DNA of 64,000 nucleotides from NCBI GenBank assembly GCA_003993805.1, contig RSEF01000004.1, positions 74,632,153-74,696,152 on the forward strand, read 5' to 3'. A program made the position numbers and the translations under genes. The notes below the pieces were generated by a model, which did no database searches, was not told where the DNA came from, and saw only the letters and a program-made list of their open reading frames with translations. Shown here piece by piece: positions 1 to 12,800 of the stretch. Source of the DNA: Himantopus leucocephalus. Taxonomy: Eukaryota > Chordata > Aves > Charadriiformes > Recurvirostridae. The stretch's first letter is position 1, and each line of letters begins with the position of its first letter.

Positions 1-1925
1 CCTCCTTTTGATTTGGCATGGACCATTTCTCATAAATAAAGCAAAGTTGCAGAATGGCCGTGGCTGACCTCTTTTCCTGACTCTCGCTAATCTTCCCTCC
101 ACTGAGAGTATGCANGTGGCTGACCTCTTTTCCTGACTCTCGCTAATCTTCCCTCCACTGAGAGTATGCATGTATGTATTTTTAACATTGAATCAGTGTA
201 CTAAGACTGTGCGGAAAGATGCTGGATTTGGGTCCAGACCAGATTGGTTGAGCATTTGTAGGACTCAGGAATATTGTAAACTTTGGATTGGTTTTGTTTT
301 TTTTTTCTTCTATCCTCAACGTTCTTTCTTCATCTCTGTTCAGCAGTGCCCTAACACAACAAATTCATGTTTTATTTGAAGATTTTGTTAACGACACAAT
401 GGGAAAAATCTTTCTGAAATTTGAAGGCCATCCTCTCTTTTAGGAGAATGATGGCTGCCTTGGGACCTTGAGGGTGGTTTTTTTCCCTCAGCCAAGTAAT
501 CTGCTTGATATTCAGCTCATTTCTTCCATAGACAAAGGCAGGGTCTTTTCTCCCTTCTCTGGTTCTTCGTAGCCAAGCTTCATATTAATCAAGCTTGGCA
601 CAGAGTTCAGTAATCCAAGCTATGATTTACAGTGTTGCAGCCATGCAGCATGTCTGCACAGGGCAGAGCACTGTCATCCCATCTTTATTAAGATGACATT
701 TGTCTTTGGGGAAAGTATATTCGTCAAATCATCTCAATAGTGGTGTGTCTTGCAGGTCAGCAAAAATGGCACTGGCAAATAAGTCACAAACAGTAATCAG
801 GAACCCTACAAGTCTTGAAAGTCCTGATACCACAAACATTTGTTCACTTGCTACATGTTCTAAAAAGGAATATTTTGTGTGCAGCTGGAGAAGGGGTTTG
901 AGCTCCAGGTCCCTGTTAGATGCTGTCCTTGTTTTTGTGAAGTCATACATGTATCTTCTGGTCAAATTAGTGTAAAACATCCTGAAGCGAATATGATTTT
1001 TTTTCCCCCCTGTCTAAGCACAAGAGTTTCAATTCAGTTTAGGTAATCTGGTACTTTATTCTAATTAAGAACAGTGCTTTCTTTAGATAGTGCTGCTTGT
1101 TCTGTTTCAATATGGCTTCATAAAATAAATTTACATTTGCTCCATGGATCCATCAGTGCTGCATCTAACGCTAGGAATGTTGGTGCTTGAATCCCACCAG
1201 AAGCAGCTGTTTGTCTGATGCCCAGGAGCTCAGTAAAGAGACATTAAAAGTTGCTTCTACAACATTAGCAGTGCTCTTTTTTTTTTCAGGAGCAAATCCT
1301 GGGAAAGGAGAGTGAGATGTCGCCTCCTTCAGATGAGCTGCCAGAATTCAGGAAGCAATGGTGGTCAGTTGTCTGGAGCAGGCTGGGCTGGGTGGACACT
1401 GACTTGTGCTGGTCTTGGAGAGGGGAGGAATGGGCTGAGTGTCACCTGTGTTGGGGAAGGAGAGTTTGTACAGGGGAATGCTGGCTCAGCGTGGGGCATT
1501 TCATGGCTGCCCACTGGAGAAGTAACAGCTTGTGTTCCTCCTTTCCCCTCCAGCCCTGTGTGCTGCCATCCTCCTTTGCCATTGTGTTTTGTGTGATGGG
1601 GGCAGGAAAGGGGAGAGGGAAAAAAGGATGCTGAGCAAGTATGTCTGATCAGGGGAGAAGAGGTGTATAACTTATCCTGAGGAATATGTGGCAGCACAGG
1701 GAAAGAGAATGGTTGTACTGAACTAAATTATGTAGCAAAAGAGAAGATGCTTTCTGTTTGGTCAGAGCATCACCTTCTATTTTGGATTTTTAGACTGGCA
1801 AAAAGAACAAATTCTGCTATTCTGTACTGTTAATCCTAAAATATCCAGAACTATTTGTCAGCAGCAGATCCATGCCTATCTTTCTGTGCTACAGCTGCTA
1901 AATTCTTCACGGTTCTCTTGTATTA
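1..1925. other. Upstream flank of NSUN7, no gene recognised
   Basis: AT-rich non-coding sequence. The only exon-like point is a T-rich acceptor ending at 1289, followed by an open stretch (GAGCAAATCCTGGGAAAGGA onward), but no convincing donor follows. The NSUN7 first exon may be here or outside the window. Confidence 0.6.
60..170. repeat. Exact 55-bp duplication around a single N (likely assembly artefact)
   Basis: Bases 60-114 are repeated without change at 116-170, separated by one N at 115. Identical flanks on either side of a lone N are what remains when two overlapping contig ends are not merged. Confidence 0.9.
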
Positions 1926-2550
1926 TTCATGGAATCATAGAATTGTATAGGTTGGAAGGGACCTTGAATATCACCGAGTCCAACCACCAACCTAACACTG
2001 CCAAAACCACCACTAAACCATGTCCCTCAGCATCACGTCTACCTGTCTTTTAAATATCTCCAGGAATGGCGATTCCACCACTTCCCTGAGCAGCCTGTTC
2101 CAATGTTTGACAACCCTTTCGGTGAAGAAATTTTTCCTAATATCCAATCTAAACCTCCCCTGGCATAACTTGAGGCCATTTCCTCTTGTCCTATTGCCTG
2201 TTACTTGGGAGAGGAGACGGACCCCCACCTCGCTACAACCTCCTTGCAGGTAGTTGTAGAGAGTGATAACGTCTCCCCTCAGCCTCCTTCTCTCCAGACT
2301 AAACAACCCCAGTTCCCTCAGCTGCTCCTCATAAGCCTTGTGCTCTAGACCCCTCACCAGCTTTGTTGCCCTTCTCTGGACAAACTCCAGCACCTCAATG
2401 TCTTCCTTGTAGCGAGGGGCCCAAAACTGAACGTGGTACTCAAGGTGGGGTCTCACCAGTGCCGAGTACAGGGGGACAATCACTTCCCTGGTCCTGCTGG
2501 CCACACTATTCCTGATACAAGCCAGGATGCTGTTGGCCTTCTTCTCCGGA
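1926..2550 (-). mobile_element. CR1 LINE fragment (3' end with RT C-terminus)
   Basis: Minus-strand translation gives the CR1 reverse transcriptase C-terminal signature ([20 protein letters not shown], then [13 protein letters not shown]). The low-coordinate end carries the CR1 3' terminus (GAATCATAGAATTGTATAGG, GGTTGGAAGGGACCTT). It is 5'-truncated near 2550, as is usual for CR1. Confidence 0.93.
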
Positions 2551-3514
2551 TAGGAAAACTAGTTTGGAGTTGTTTTTGTTTTTTTAAAATCTTTCTTCTG
2601 TAACTAAATTTGTCTTGGCTTGGATAGCCCTCTTCTGAACATTTAACCTGACTTCTAAGCCTCCAAGCATTGTCATAAACGCATGTTACAGCAACCAGAG
2701 CAAGTAGGGTAAATCTAAGCACTGTGGTGGATATATTTTAGGTTTTAGGTGGAACTTAAGCAAATATTTTTGGATTCAACTAACACTGGGGCTTTTTATT
2801 TTTCTTTTTCTTGAAGCCCTATTCCACCTCTGGGGAAGGTAATTTTTATTTTATTGTTTATATAAAATGTCTAGAAAATTTAAGAAATGCACATGGGCTT
2901 ATGGTGAGTTGGATAATGTCTTCGGAGACTGTCAGAATGGATTTCCTGCATTTAAAATTGTGCTGTTTAGGTAATACATTAAATACATTATTATCACTTA
3001 GTTGATCTCTTATTATCCATTTTTAGGAACAGATATGCAGTTTAGTGGACAAGCACGTGGAATTCACTGCAACTCTTTTCAAGATGGTTCTTCTTTGGAA
3101 GAGACAGTGTCTGCTTTGAAATTTCTGTAGTGTCTTTTTATTAAAGGAGAATTCCTAGTAAGAGATGCTCTTCTGTCTGCAGTAATAATGCTTCTTACTA
3201 GACACAGAGAATCAAATCTCTGCATGTAGTCTGCTTAGGATCATTTATTGTAAAACACTGGCTTCTTTGAAACAAGTAACTGGTCTTTGTATCTGCATTA
3301 GTGAAAATAAATAAGGTAAGAAAACTATTGTAAATACTTCCCTACTATATGTAAGATGATAGACGTATGGAAGTATAGATATACATATATTTGTATTTGC
3401 AGGATTAGAGGCTAAAAAGGAAAACAAATTCTATTGAAAACCTGAAAATGAAGGGAAAAGTATATTCTAGTGAAAGAAAATGTCATAATTCAGTACAAAC
3501 TTTGTTTTTTGCAG
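2551..3514 (+). other. Intron or 5' flank before the first NSUN7 coding exon
   Basis: Nothing recognisable apart from the polypyrimidine tract and acceptor that open the exon at 3515. Confidence 0.6.
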
Positions 3515-3874
3515 AGGCAGCAGGATTGTGACTTGCACTTACACAATCAGCAACTGGAAAAATGCCAGGTTCTAAAAGTAACTTGGTGTCTTTACATGAG
3601 GATGTTACAAATGATACTTCAGACTTGAGTGAAATGAAAATTACAGATGAAAAAGGATCTGTTGAAAAAAGGACAATGACTCTGATTGAGAAGAATGGCT
3701 ATCACGACTGCGTATATATAAACGCAGCTAAGATTTTTCAAGGCATTCATACTGAAAAGCGTAAGGATAGAATATTGGTGCGGTATGGTGATGACTCAGT
3801 ATCTCCCATGCTGACTTTTAAAGATGAGTATTCCCAGCGTGTATCTTATGAACTGGCTTTCAGTGCTCTAAAAT
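3515..3874 (+). CDS. NSUN7: NSUN7 first coding exon (5' UTR 3515-3561, CDS from 3562)
   Basis: The acceptor is a T-rich tract ending in GCAG at 3511-3514 and the donor is GTAAGT at 3875. An in-frame TGA 5' of the ATG in the same exon fixes 3562 as the start. It encodes residues 1-104 plus one base, including the conserved NGYHDCVYINAAKIFQGI segment. An upstream non-coding first exon must exist, because this exon starts at an acceptor, but I could not identify it. Confidence 0.93.
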
Positions 3875-6800
3875 GTAAGTACAAAACTTTTCCAAGAATT
3901 GCCAACAGAAATCGTGCAGCAGAGAAAATATGGAAAAACAAAGCGTTTAGTTTCTGCCTGACAGTAGAGATCTGGGGAATTTTTTGTTAAACTACAGGTT
4001 ACTATTAGACTACTCATATCCCTTAAATATTTAGATATATCTAAGTGTTGTTAGCATTTTGTGAAATCAAACATTTAAACGCTGTACTTTTTCATGTAAA
4101 GGAATTATACTTATTTAGAGTTGCTACTGTTTGTGATTGAATTTGCGCTTACTTTTCATGATGTTTAAACTTCCAGCTTTTTCTTTAGTGATTTATAAGT
4201 TTCCCTTTTTCTTCCATAGATTTCATAGTATAACTTGTCAATATTTTCTTTTTTTGTAGATCAAGATCTTCTTGAAGAAATATTGTTAGATAGTTGTGTT
4301 TACCCATGCCAGTCAATAGTAAGTGAACATTTTGGTGAGGAAATAAATTTTGTATTTTCTGAGTTGATGTAATTAGAATCTTTTCTGAGGATTCAAAGAA
4401 AGAAGGTAGGAGAGTGAACTGCTTACTGCAGTGTAATACTTGATGTGATATTGTCCGTGAGCCAGTCCATGTCCATGTGCTTTCCTTGCCTGCTGTGTCC
4501 CCTTGTGAGTGGGGAAAAAATTAATGTTCCCTTCCTGTCCCTGGGAGTTGTAAAGCGTGGAGTGAACCCCATCAGACAAAAGACTGCACTGAACCCATGT
4601 TTTGTTTCCTGGGCAAACTGTATTGTATACAAATATGGTACTTGTACTGGCAAAAATTGTTCCAGCTTACTCTCTCAACATGCTTTCCTGCTTTGACGTG
4701 AAAAGAAAATCTAGAGCTGGCAGAGTAACCTGCTGTTCCTTCCAGTTTAGTCTTTGATGCTTTTGAAAATTACAAGATGAATTTGAAGTGATGTTATATG
4801 TGGAGATTGATGTGAGCAGGCAAATGATCTAACAGATTTGATTTTTGGCTCATTTTGTGTTTGGTGGTATTTCCCTAATAACTTGAGCTTTCTAGCTAAT
4901 TTCAGTCATATTTGTGAGAAGGTAGGAGTTTTTGAAGGCATATGAACTGTAGGAATTTCATGAAAAGAGGGAGACAAAAGTAACTGTAGTGCTGTTAATT
5001 ACTGTCCCTAAGAAGGAGGTGCCCCCTGTTTTAAACATTTAGACATGGGAAGGAGATGTTACATATATCCTAACTGCAGAATGGTTATTATAACAGAGCT
5101 TATTGGTTGTTATATGCCGAAGAATCCCACAAGAGGCAAATTGATAGATGTGTTTGTTAGCTTAGCTATTCAAGGAACTACTTTACAAGGAGAAAATAAT
5201 TTCAAAGTTTAAATTCTGATAACATTAAAAGTTGTTAAGATATATTATCTGTGTGTATGGGGAATGTTTTTGATTTTGATACGCTAAATAACTTTTAAGT
5301 TGTGTTTTTGAGTTTTTAAAAAATTCTTCAGCGTTTTACAAACTCTCCATGAGGAATTCATTTCATATTGTTAAAAATAAGCGTTACAGTTGTTTTAATT
5401 CCTCTTACATGGGAGACTGCTGTTTGATATGGATCTTTTGGCAGTAGTAAGGCATGCTTTGTGTCACTTGCTCTATCCAGTTGCTTTTCTGTTGCAGCCA
5501 GATGAATTAACCAGCTTGCTTGTTGTGATGCTTTATGACCTACAAGAGCGAAAGTTTCAAGCACGAGAGATTTTTGATGAAGAGGAACCTGTAGCAGAAG
5601 TTCAGAAAATAGAACGTTATCTATACAGGTATACACGTGAAGAACTTTTTGTTGATATATATCAGCAGAAAATACAGATTTGTATAACTGGTACCTTTTT
5701 TTTATAATTGTCAATATTACAGATGTCTTTCAGCTTCAAATTTTGTGGGCTTTGTTTTTATTTTTAATGAGAACCTAGTTTGAAGGGAAACTTTTGTATT
5801 CTTATAGTTAAAAATACAGCTAACAAACTATACTGTGGATTGTTTTGCTAGAAAAAGGTATCTTATTTTGGAGTTCTTGAAACTTTTTTCATACAATTTT
5901 AGAAAATAAATGAAAGAGTAAACATTCATAAATATGAGTGTAACAGAGTCAAGAGATCATGGAGTGGAATAATATCCATTTATTTAGCAATACTGCTATT
6001 ACGGAACTTTGTTAAATATTATTTTAAGTAATTAGAACAAAAAAAAAGAGGATATGTAAAATAAACATTTTAAGTAGTATTCAGATCTTTCTTTTGTCAG
6101 TCTGTTGATGAACTCAACAGGCATTTGTTGGACAAAATTGTGTTGCAGCTGGATTTAGAATAGCTCAAAAAATTCATGAATATCATAAGTGCAAGCTATT
6201 CCTAGAGGCAAGTAATATACATTGACATCTGAGGTAGCTCACCAGCACAATTTTTATTTGCTTTGAAGTATCATGTATCAAAATTATGCATAAAGCTTGT
6301 GGGAAGAAAAGACTGGGAATATTTCCTATGAGATTTTCAGGTAATAATAATAAAACTGAGTCCTGGTTGCCATCATACTTGTGTTGTTTCTGTATGCATT
6401 TAGAGGTCAGCTTTCATTCTGTACACAAGTGTATTTATATCTTCAAACATACAAAAAAAATCTCATGATTGTATTCCACCGGTTGCAGCTCCAAAACATA
6501 TTTGCTATTTGCCNNTTTTTTTTTTTTTTTAGCTGAGAAAATTGCTGTATTGGAGTAATCTGTCATAATTCCAGTCCCGTGTGCATTTAAGTGAAACAAT
6601 CTTAGCAATGCACTACTTACCTTGCATCTACCGTTGTCTGGGGTAGAAAATGTCCTATAACTGTTTTTTTTCTGTAGCAGCTAGCAAAATGAGGCCTTAC
6701 TTTTGGTTTTGGTTTCTGAGCAAGATATTATTGTAATATAAATGTTTATTGCAATATTTCTAAAACTTATTAAACTTATGATTATGTTTTTGTAGTTTTA

Positions 6801-9800
6801 GGACCAAGTTGGCAGCTGCACTAGCAAGATGTCGCATCAAACATGATGCTCTTTCAATTGAGTACATTCTACCAGAAACCATACGGAAGCAGGAACAAAG
6901 GGCTTCTGCTTTACCTTTATGTGTTTGGATAAACACATTTAAAATCAGGTAAGGTCTTTAAAGTATCATCTGATACTGATGTTTTTGCATATGAAGTGTT
7001 ATAGTTTACTACACGCTTGTTTTAGAATTTCCAGGTTATATTATTGCCAGTAATTTAATTTTTTTTTATAGTAAATTCTGCTTAGTCCAGTGATATTGCA
7101 TTATGTTTGTCTGTAGTTTTTATATATTGCAGTTATGGTATTCATAAACTGTAACAAAATTGTGAAACAGTTTTTCTTACTATTTTGTTGCTTGTGTGAG
7201 TCTTTCACCAAATAAATGAGGAAATAAAGTTAGAAAAAACTATATGGTGAGTAAACTCTGTGAAGAAAAATAAAGAGAAAACTTCTTTAAAAGTGGGTGT
7301 ATTCCTGTAAGCCATAACACTGGCAAAGGGTGTTAACACAGGTACAATACTTAATATTGGTGTTTATTCTGTAAGGATAGTGTAACCTTGAAATAAAAAT
7401 AAACTTTTTAAAATCCTTATATTCAGTGCGCTACTATATACGTAACACTGATGTTCCCAGTTCTGTACTAACTGACATATGAACCATACCAAGTTATCCT
7501 ATTTATTTTGTTAGGCAGGTAATCCATTTTATTATGTTTTCAATAATTTTGTTTTCATACTCTTGTCTTGGACTGGTGTTCTGTGCTTAGGTTATAGGCT
7601 CTAAAAAATAGAGAAGGTGTCTTACTCTGGTTGTGATTTTGACTGAACTAAAAGCTGCTGTGTTGATCCTACATTTAACGTACCATGTAAGCTTATGGCA
7701 CTGTCTGAAACTGCATTTCAACACACAAGTCTTGGTGTTGACCTTTAAATTGGTTGGTGTTACCTTTAAATCTTTAGGATATTTGAATTGCAAACCTCAG
7801 CATTTATGCCTTCATTACATTTACGCAAGGATTATTTCAGTTATCAGCCATTAAATTCATTGGCGAGCTGGGCTAAATTGGAACCAATTGAAAGAACTGA
7901 CCTATTCCAGCAGTAGATTTGCTACAGTGTCTCCTGAGCACACGGACATTTATATTTTGATGCTTTGAATCATCCTCTGGAGACGCGTGCCTCTTTCTTA
8001 ATTTATTTTATTAGACTTATTAACTTAATTGTTTCAAACCAGAACTTATATGCCTAAAATAGAGTGAATTCCCCTCCCGCATTAGGCAGTATTGCGTTTT
8101 ATATATATCTATGTGTATACGCACACTAATAAAGTAAAAGGTAAAAATCCATATAATCAAGGTGAACTATATTGCTTAAGTAGCTGTTGTATATTTAATG
8201 GTTAGAGTTGTATGTTAACAGCCTTCAAGATGTTTTCAGAGATTTGAAGAAGAAGGGATTCACGAGAGTTGAATCTGTGTCAGACTTTGACCGTTACACG
8301 TACTGTATGGACCAACATTGCAATGATGTATTGGTTTTTCCTTCCGCTCTTAAAGAAGAACTGCTTAATTTAGATCTTTTTGCAGATTGCAAACTCGTAC
8401 TGCAGGTGAGTTGCTGTCACCCTTGAATACTATGATCTGCAAACTAAAATAACGCTTTGCATTAGAATGAGGTCATGTATTGTGTGACTGTCCTATTAAA
8501 TCAGTCAGGCAGCAACATACTCTCAAAAGGTTTTGGGCGTTTCTAGTTAGAAACTGATTCACTTAATAAATTTAGCATGCAGATGTTAATGCGTATAATT
8601 GATAGCTACAATTAAGTTAGTAAAATGTTTTAAATTTAATCTTAAAACTGTTGGAATAAACATCAAAAGTGGTCAAAGGCAGTCTCACTTCTGAGGACGT
8701 GAGAAAAGTTTCTATGTAACTCCACATGCATTACCCCCTGTTAGTAGATAATGGTATGCTAATATTATAACATCTCTTCCTCCTCAACTGCGTATTTGTG
8801 ATGGAATGATGACACTTCTTTGTATTTTGTGCAGTGTGGTTCCTAAATCGGTCTTTTTCCTAACTTGCCATCATTAGCCTCTCCAGGCAAGACTGGTTGG
8901 AGGTTCCTGTAGCGGAGTGGTGGTTTGGAGTAACCCTGCAACGAGACACAACCAAAACTTATAATCTGAAGTGTCTGATGATTCTTGAGTGCTTAGCAGA
9001 AACATCTCAAAGGACATTTTCACTTGATGCTTAGCATTTTATGGAAATTTTAGCCTGAAAATTTATTACCCAACTTACAAAGTAAATCTGAATATCTCAT
9101 TTCAGTGGGTATATTTTGAATAGAAGACTTACAGAAAAGAACCATACATGACAGCCCCATAGTAATACTCAGAACAAATTCTGCGTATTACTACTTAAGA
9201 ATATTCAAAGTTAGGAAACAGAACCCTCAAAAACTTTATCTCTGTGTGGTGGGGTAGGGTGGTACTTGAATGGTGTAAGTAGATATGTGGACATTAATGT
9301 GAACTTAAAGGTTTAGCTTTCTTTTTTTTTTCCTTAACACCAGTATTTGCCAGATTTGGGGAAAACTTGGTACCCATGGTTCATATCTTCACCCTTTGCC
9401 TTTTTAAGTAACTTGATGGAGATAATGTTTGATATGTATCTCTCTCCAGCATCTGTAGTATGAGATCATTTACTCTTGTAAATGTGCTTTCTGCATTCAA
9501 ATCTGCCTTGGTGTTCAAATTTCAGCAAAATCTTAGTTTTTGATCTGTAGGGGCTTCATTTCTCCTATAATTATCTTCAAGAGCTGTGTGAGTAGTTCTG
9601 CATTTCTCTGTTGATCTGCCTCTGAGGATGAATTTTGCATATTGTGGCCTATATTTGTCTTTTCTGGAACTGGCTGTCATTAAGAGTTCCTCCTTATGGG
9701 GATGATAGGCACTTAACATTTATTTTCACCTATAGATACTATGCTTTCTTATGCATTAGTCAGAATTATATTACTTAATTATAGTGACTTTAACTTAATA

Positions 9801-12800
9801 ACATCCTTGGGTTTGTACTTAATTCTGTATTAGCAGCTATCCATGATTAGTTTTTCTCCTCCCCTCTTTCTAGTTTGTCATGAAAATGATGAAATACTTT
9901 CCTACTTTGGAAAGGAAGCTTGGCACTCAAGGAAACCTAATTAGTTGGTCATATTTAATTTTGTGTCATTATTTTCTAGGATAAGTCTCGCAGCCTTGCT
10001 GTACACTCTGTACAGGCACTGTTGAATACGGATGATGACATTATAGTGGCTCACGTAGGTTCCCATCTGACCATTGCCCATATGTCAGCCCTGACAATTG
10101 ACAGCATGTCCAGAATTTTTGTTTGTGGTGTAAAATCTTCAACAAAAGCAGCTGAACTGAGGAACTTGTTCAGTCATATGGGATGTGAAAGTAGGTATTG
10201 AAACAGTTGGTATGCATAAAGTATTGTAATGTAGATGTTTGTGATTTCTATAAATATGACATACTTCTATCAGGATTCAGAGATCTCTCGCTTGAGGATT
10301 TGGGGAGGGCAGTAACAATTTCTGTTTTGCCACAAGGTGAACCGACAACTCGTCAGCTACAATCAAGTTACTCAAAAGTTGCAGGTTAACTGTCATAGAT
10401 GCAGGCTCCTGGAATGTCAGAGTGAAGTTTTCCATATAAGTAGTTACTATATAGTGGTTGGTGTCGCTGGTAGCTGGGAACTTTTGGGTCCATTTGTTTA
10501 GTGTCTTGGCTGTCGCTTTCAGTCTGATTTTCACCTGTTTCTGAGAGTGTTAATCAAAACCACATGCACTCATCTGGTTTACCCAGAGGACACAATTGGA
10601 ACAGAACAGAACACAACAGGACTCTGGAACGCCATTAGCAGACTTTTCAGTGGAAGATGCTAAGGTCTAGTCCTTCAGTCTGTTTGAAATCAGTGGGACA
10701 TACTTTTGGAGGATCTAGCTCTATGGAAGTCTGCGTAACACCACAGTCTCTTCACCTTTATCACATTAAAATTCAGCAGGTTTGCTTGNATATAACAATT
10801 TTGAGTTTTTTTTTTTTTTTTTTTTTTTTTTCAGATATTCAGTTGTTACATGAAGACTTCACAGAGATTGGACCAACAGACTTGAGACTTCAAAAGGCAA
10901 AAGTTATTTTGCTGCTACCACAATGCTCTGGGCTGGGTGTTGGCAGTCCAATAGACTTTATTTTAAATGAACACGGAGGTAACTTTTGACACAATAGCTC
11001 ATGCTTTCTGGTAGAAGTAGTATTCAGGTATTGTGGTCTGGACACCATAGCTGCTTCAGTAAATTCTATCATTTTATGAAATACCCTTTTAGATTTTTAT
11101 TTTAACTGCTATAAAACATATGTATTAAATAACTCCCATAATTGTGTATGTGTAATGTACATGCAGGCTACTATGGAAATAGAAAATAAATAAATTACAC
11201 AAATGATTTTTCCACACAAAGTGAGCAAGAACATACTTGGCCTATCTTAGGATTCTCAACAAGAAAACAAAATATTTGTAGGTGGCACTGAAAGATTAAG
11301 AGTGTTTTGTAAAGGCAATTTCAAGTTGATAGTATGAAGTTTGAGGGTTATTCTGGGAAGCAGAGTGTATATAGCCTTTCTTTTAAAGTAGAAAGACTAG
11401 GCAGAAAATTTATTTCAAGATACCAATGAGTATATATAATTTTCCCTTGATTACATTCCTTTATTGATTGATTGTATAAGTCTATTCACTACACAATTTT
11501 CATTAAATAGAAGTAAATAAGAGGCAGTAGTAATTACAGGTAAAGAGGGAAAGAAGAATCGTTTAGGCATTCCTTGGTATTCTAATTCATAAAGCCTACC
11601 TTCCCACTGCACCAGTAATAAACAGGTCTGTTACCAAAGCATTTTCTGCAAACAACTGAATTTTAAGACACCGATGCAAGTTGCATTAATAAATTTGCAA
11701 CTCTTTGTGTTTAGATGCAGGATTGCTAAGAGACGTTTTCCAAGGATCAGTATCTGAGGATAAACTCAGTACTCTTGCTGAGCGGCAGCTTAATGAGTTG
11801 ATGCATGCAATGAAATGTAAGTGTGCTAGCTTGTGGATTTCTGGGAACGCCTTGTACTACTAATTCCATCGTACTGCCAACGGTTTTTATATAGTTAAAA
11901 ATACACTGATTACTCTATTAGTTAACAGTAAGTGTGTAACCAAACCCCCTAAGTAATGATCTCCTCAAGTTTAAAGGTGTATCTGTGTGCTAGTATTCAC
12001 CAGCCATTAATACAATAATCTTCAGCATTGTGTAGAGAACTGGCTTAGTCATACTCTGCTTCGGAAGAGTTGTAGCTGTAGTCGGACTCCATCTTTATGC
12101 TGTGACTTTTTTCCCCCCTCCTTTGGCAGCTGTGTGAAAAGACTGGATACAGCCATGAATTTCTGCTGAAAACTGCAAATATTGGAAAAGATTTTAATTG
12201 TTACAAAACACTAGAGATTAATATACTAATGTGTGTGGGAGGATATATTTTATTTGTAAAAAGTGACATCCAAGCATAATTTTTATGCTGGTTTCAGTCC
12301 TTACTAAACCACCGTGTATGAAGAATTTGAATGGTAGAAAAATTTTTTTGTTTGTTTTGTAGTTACCAAAGTACAAGCTATTGTTTACTGCACTTGTTCG
12401 GTGTACCCAGAAGAAAATGAACTAGTGGTTAAGAAAGCACTGGAATCAGGAGTGGAAGGAAATAAATTACAGCCATATAGGTATGGAATAAGTAGTTTTG
12501 TCTATGGAAAAATTAAATACAACTTTAAATTGTAGCATAATGCTTATGCTAGACTGATCTGTGTCTTGCATTAGATTAACATTTAAAATAGTTTTTTGCT
12601 ACCTCTCATTCCATTTCTTAAGATGTTATGAGAGTACTAAGTAGCATCCTTTTGACTTTTTCATCCAATATTTTTGTTCCCACCTGAAATAGAGATGGGA
12701 GGAAAGCATCACTGGTTGGAAAGAACATTGTGGTGAGCTTCTGATCAATTTATTGTTTTCATCCTGTTGGTATTCAGAAAATGAAGCTAGTTTAAGATAA

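Larger units (their letters stand above)
3875..9979 (+). other. NSUN7: NSUN7 introns 1-5
   Basis: Five introns (3875-4259, 4319-5497, 5629-6795, 6949-8221, 8406-9979) of AT-rich single-copy sequence. An NN pair at 6514-6515 next to a T-run is the only assembly blemish. No repeats of recognisable family were seen. Confidence 0.85.

Noticed and set aside
1312..1697. Overlapping open frames on both strands
   Set aside because: They overlap in several frames, start at non-ATG codons in part, and have no family resemblance; G-rich composition explains the lack of stops.
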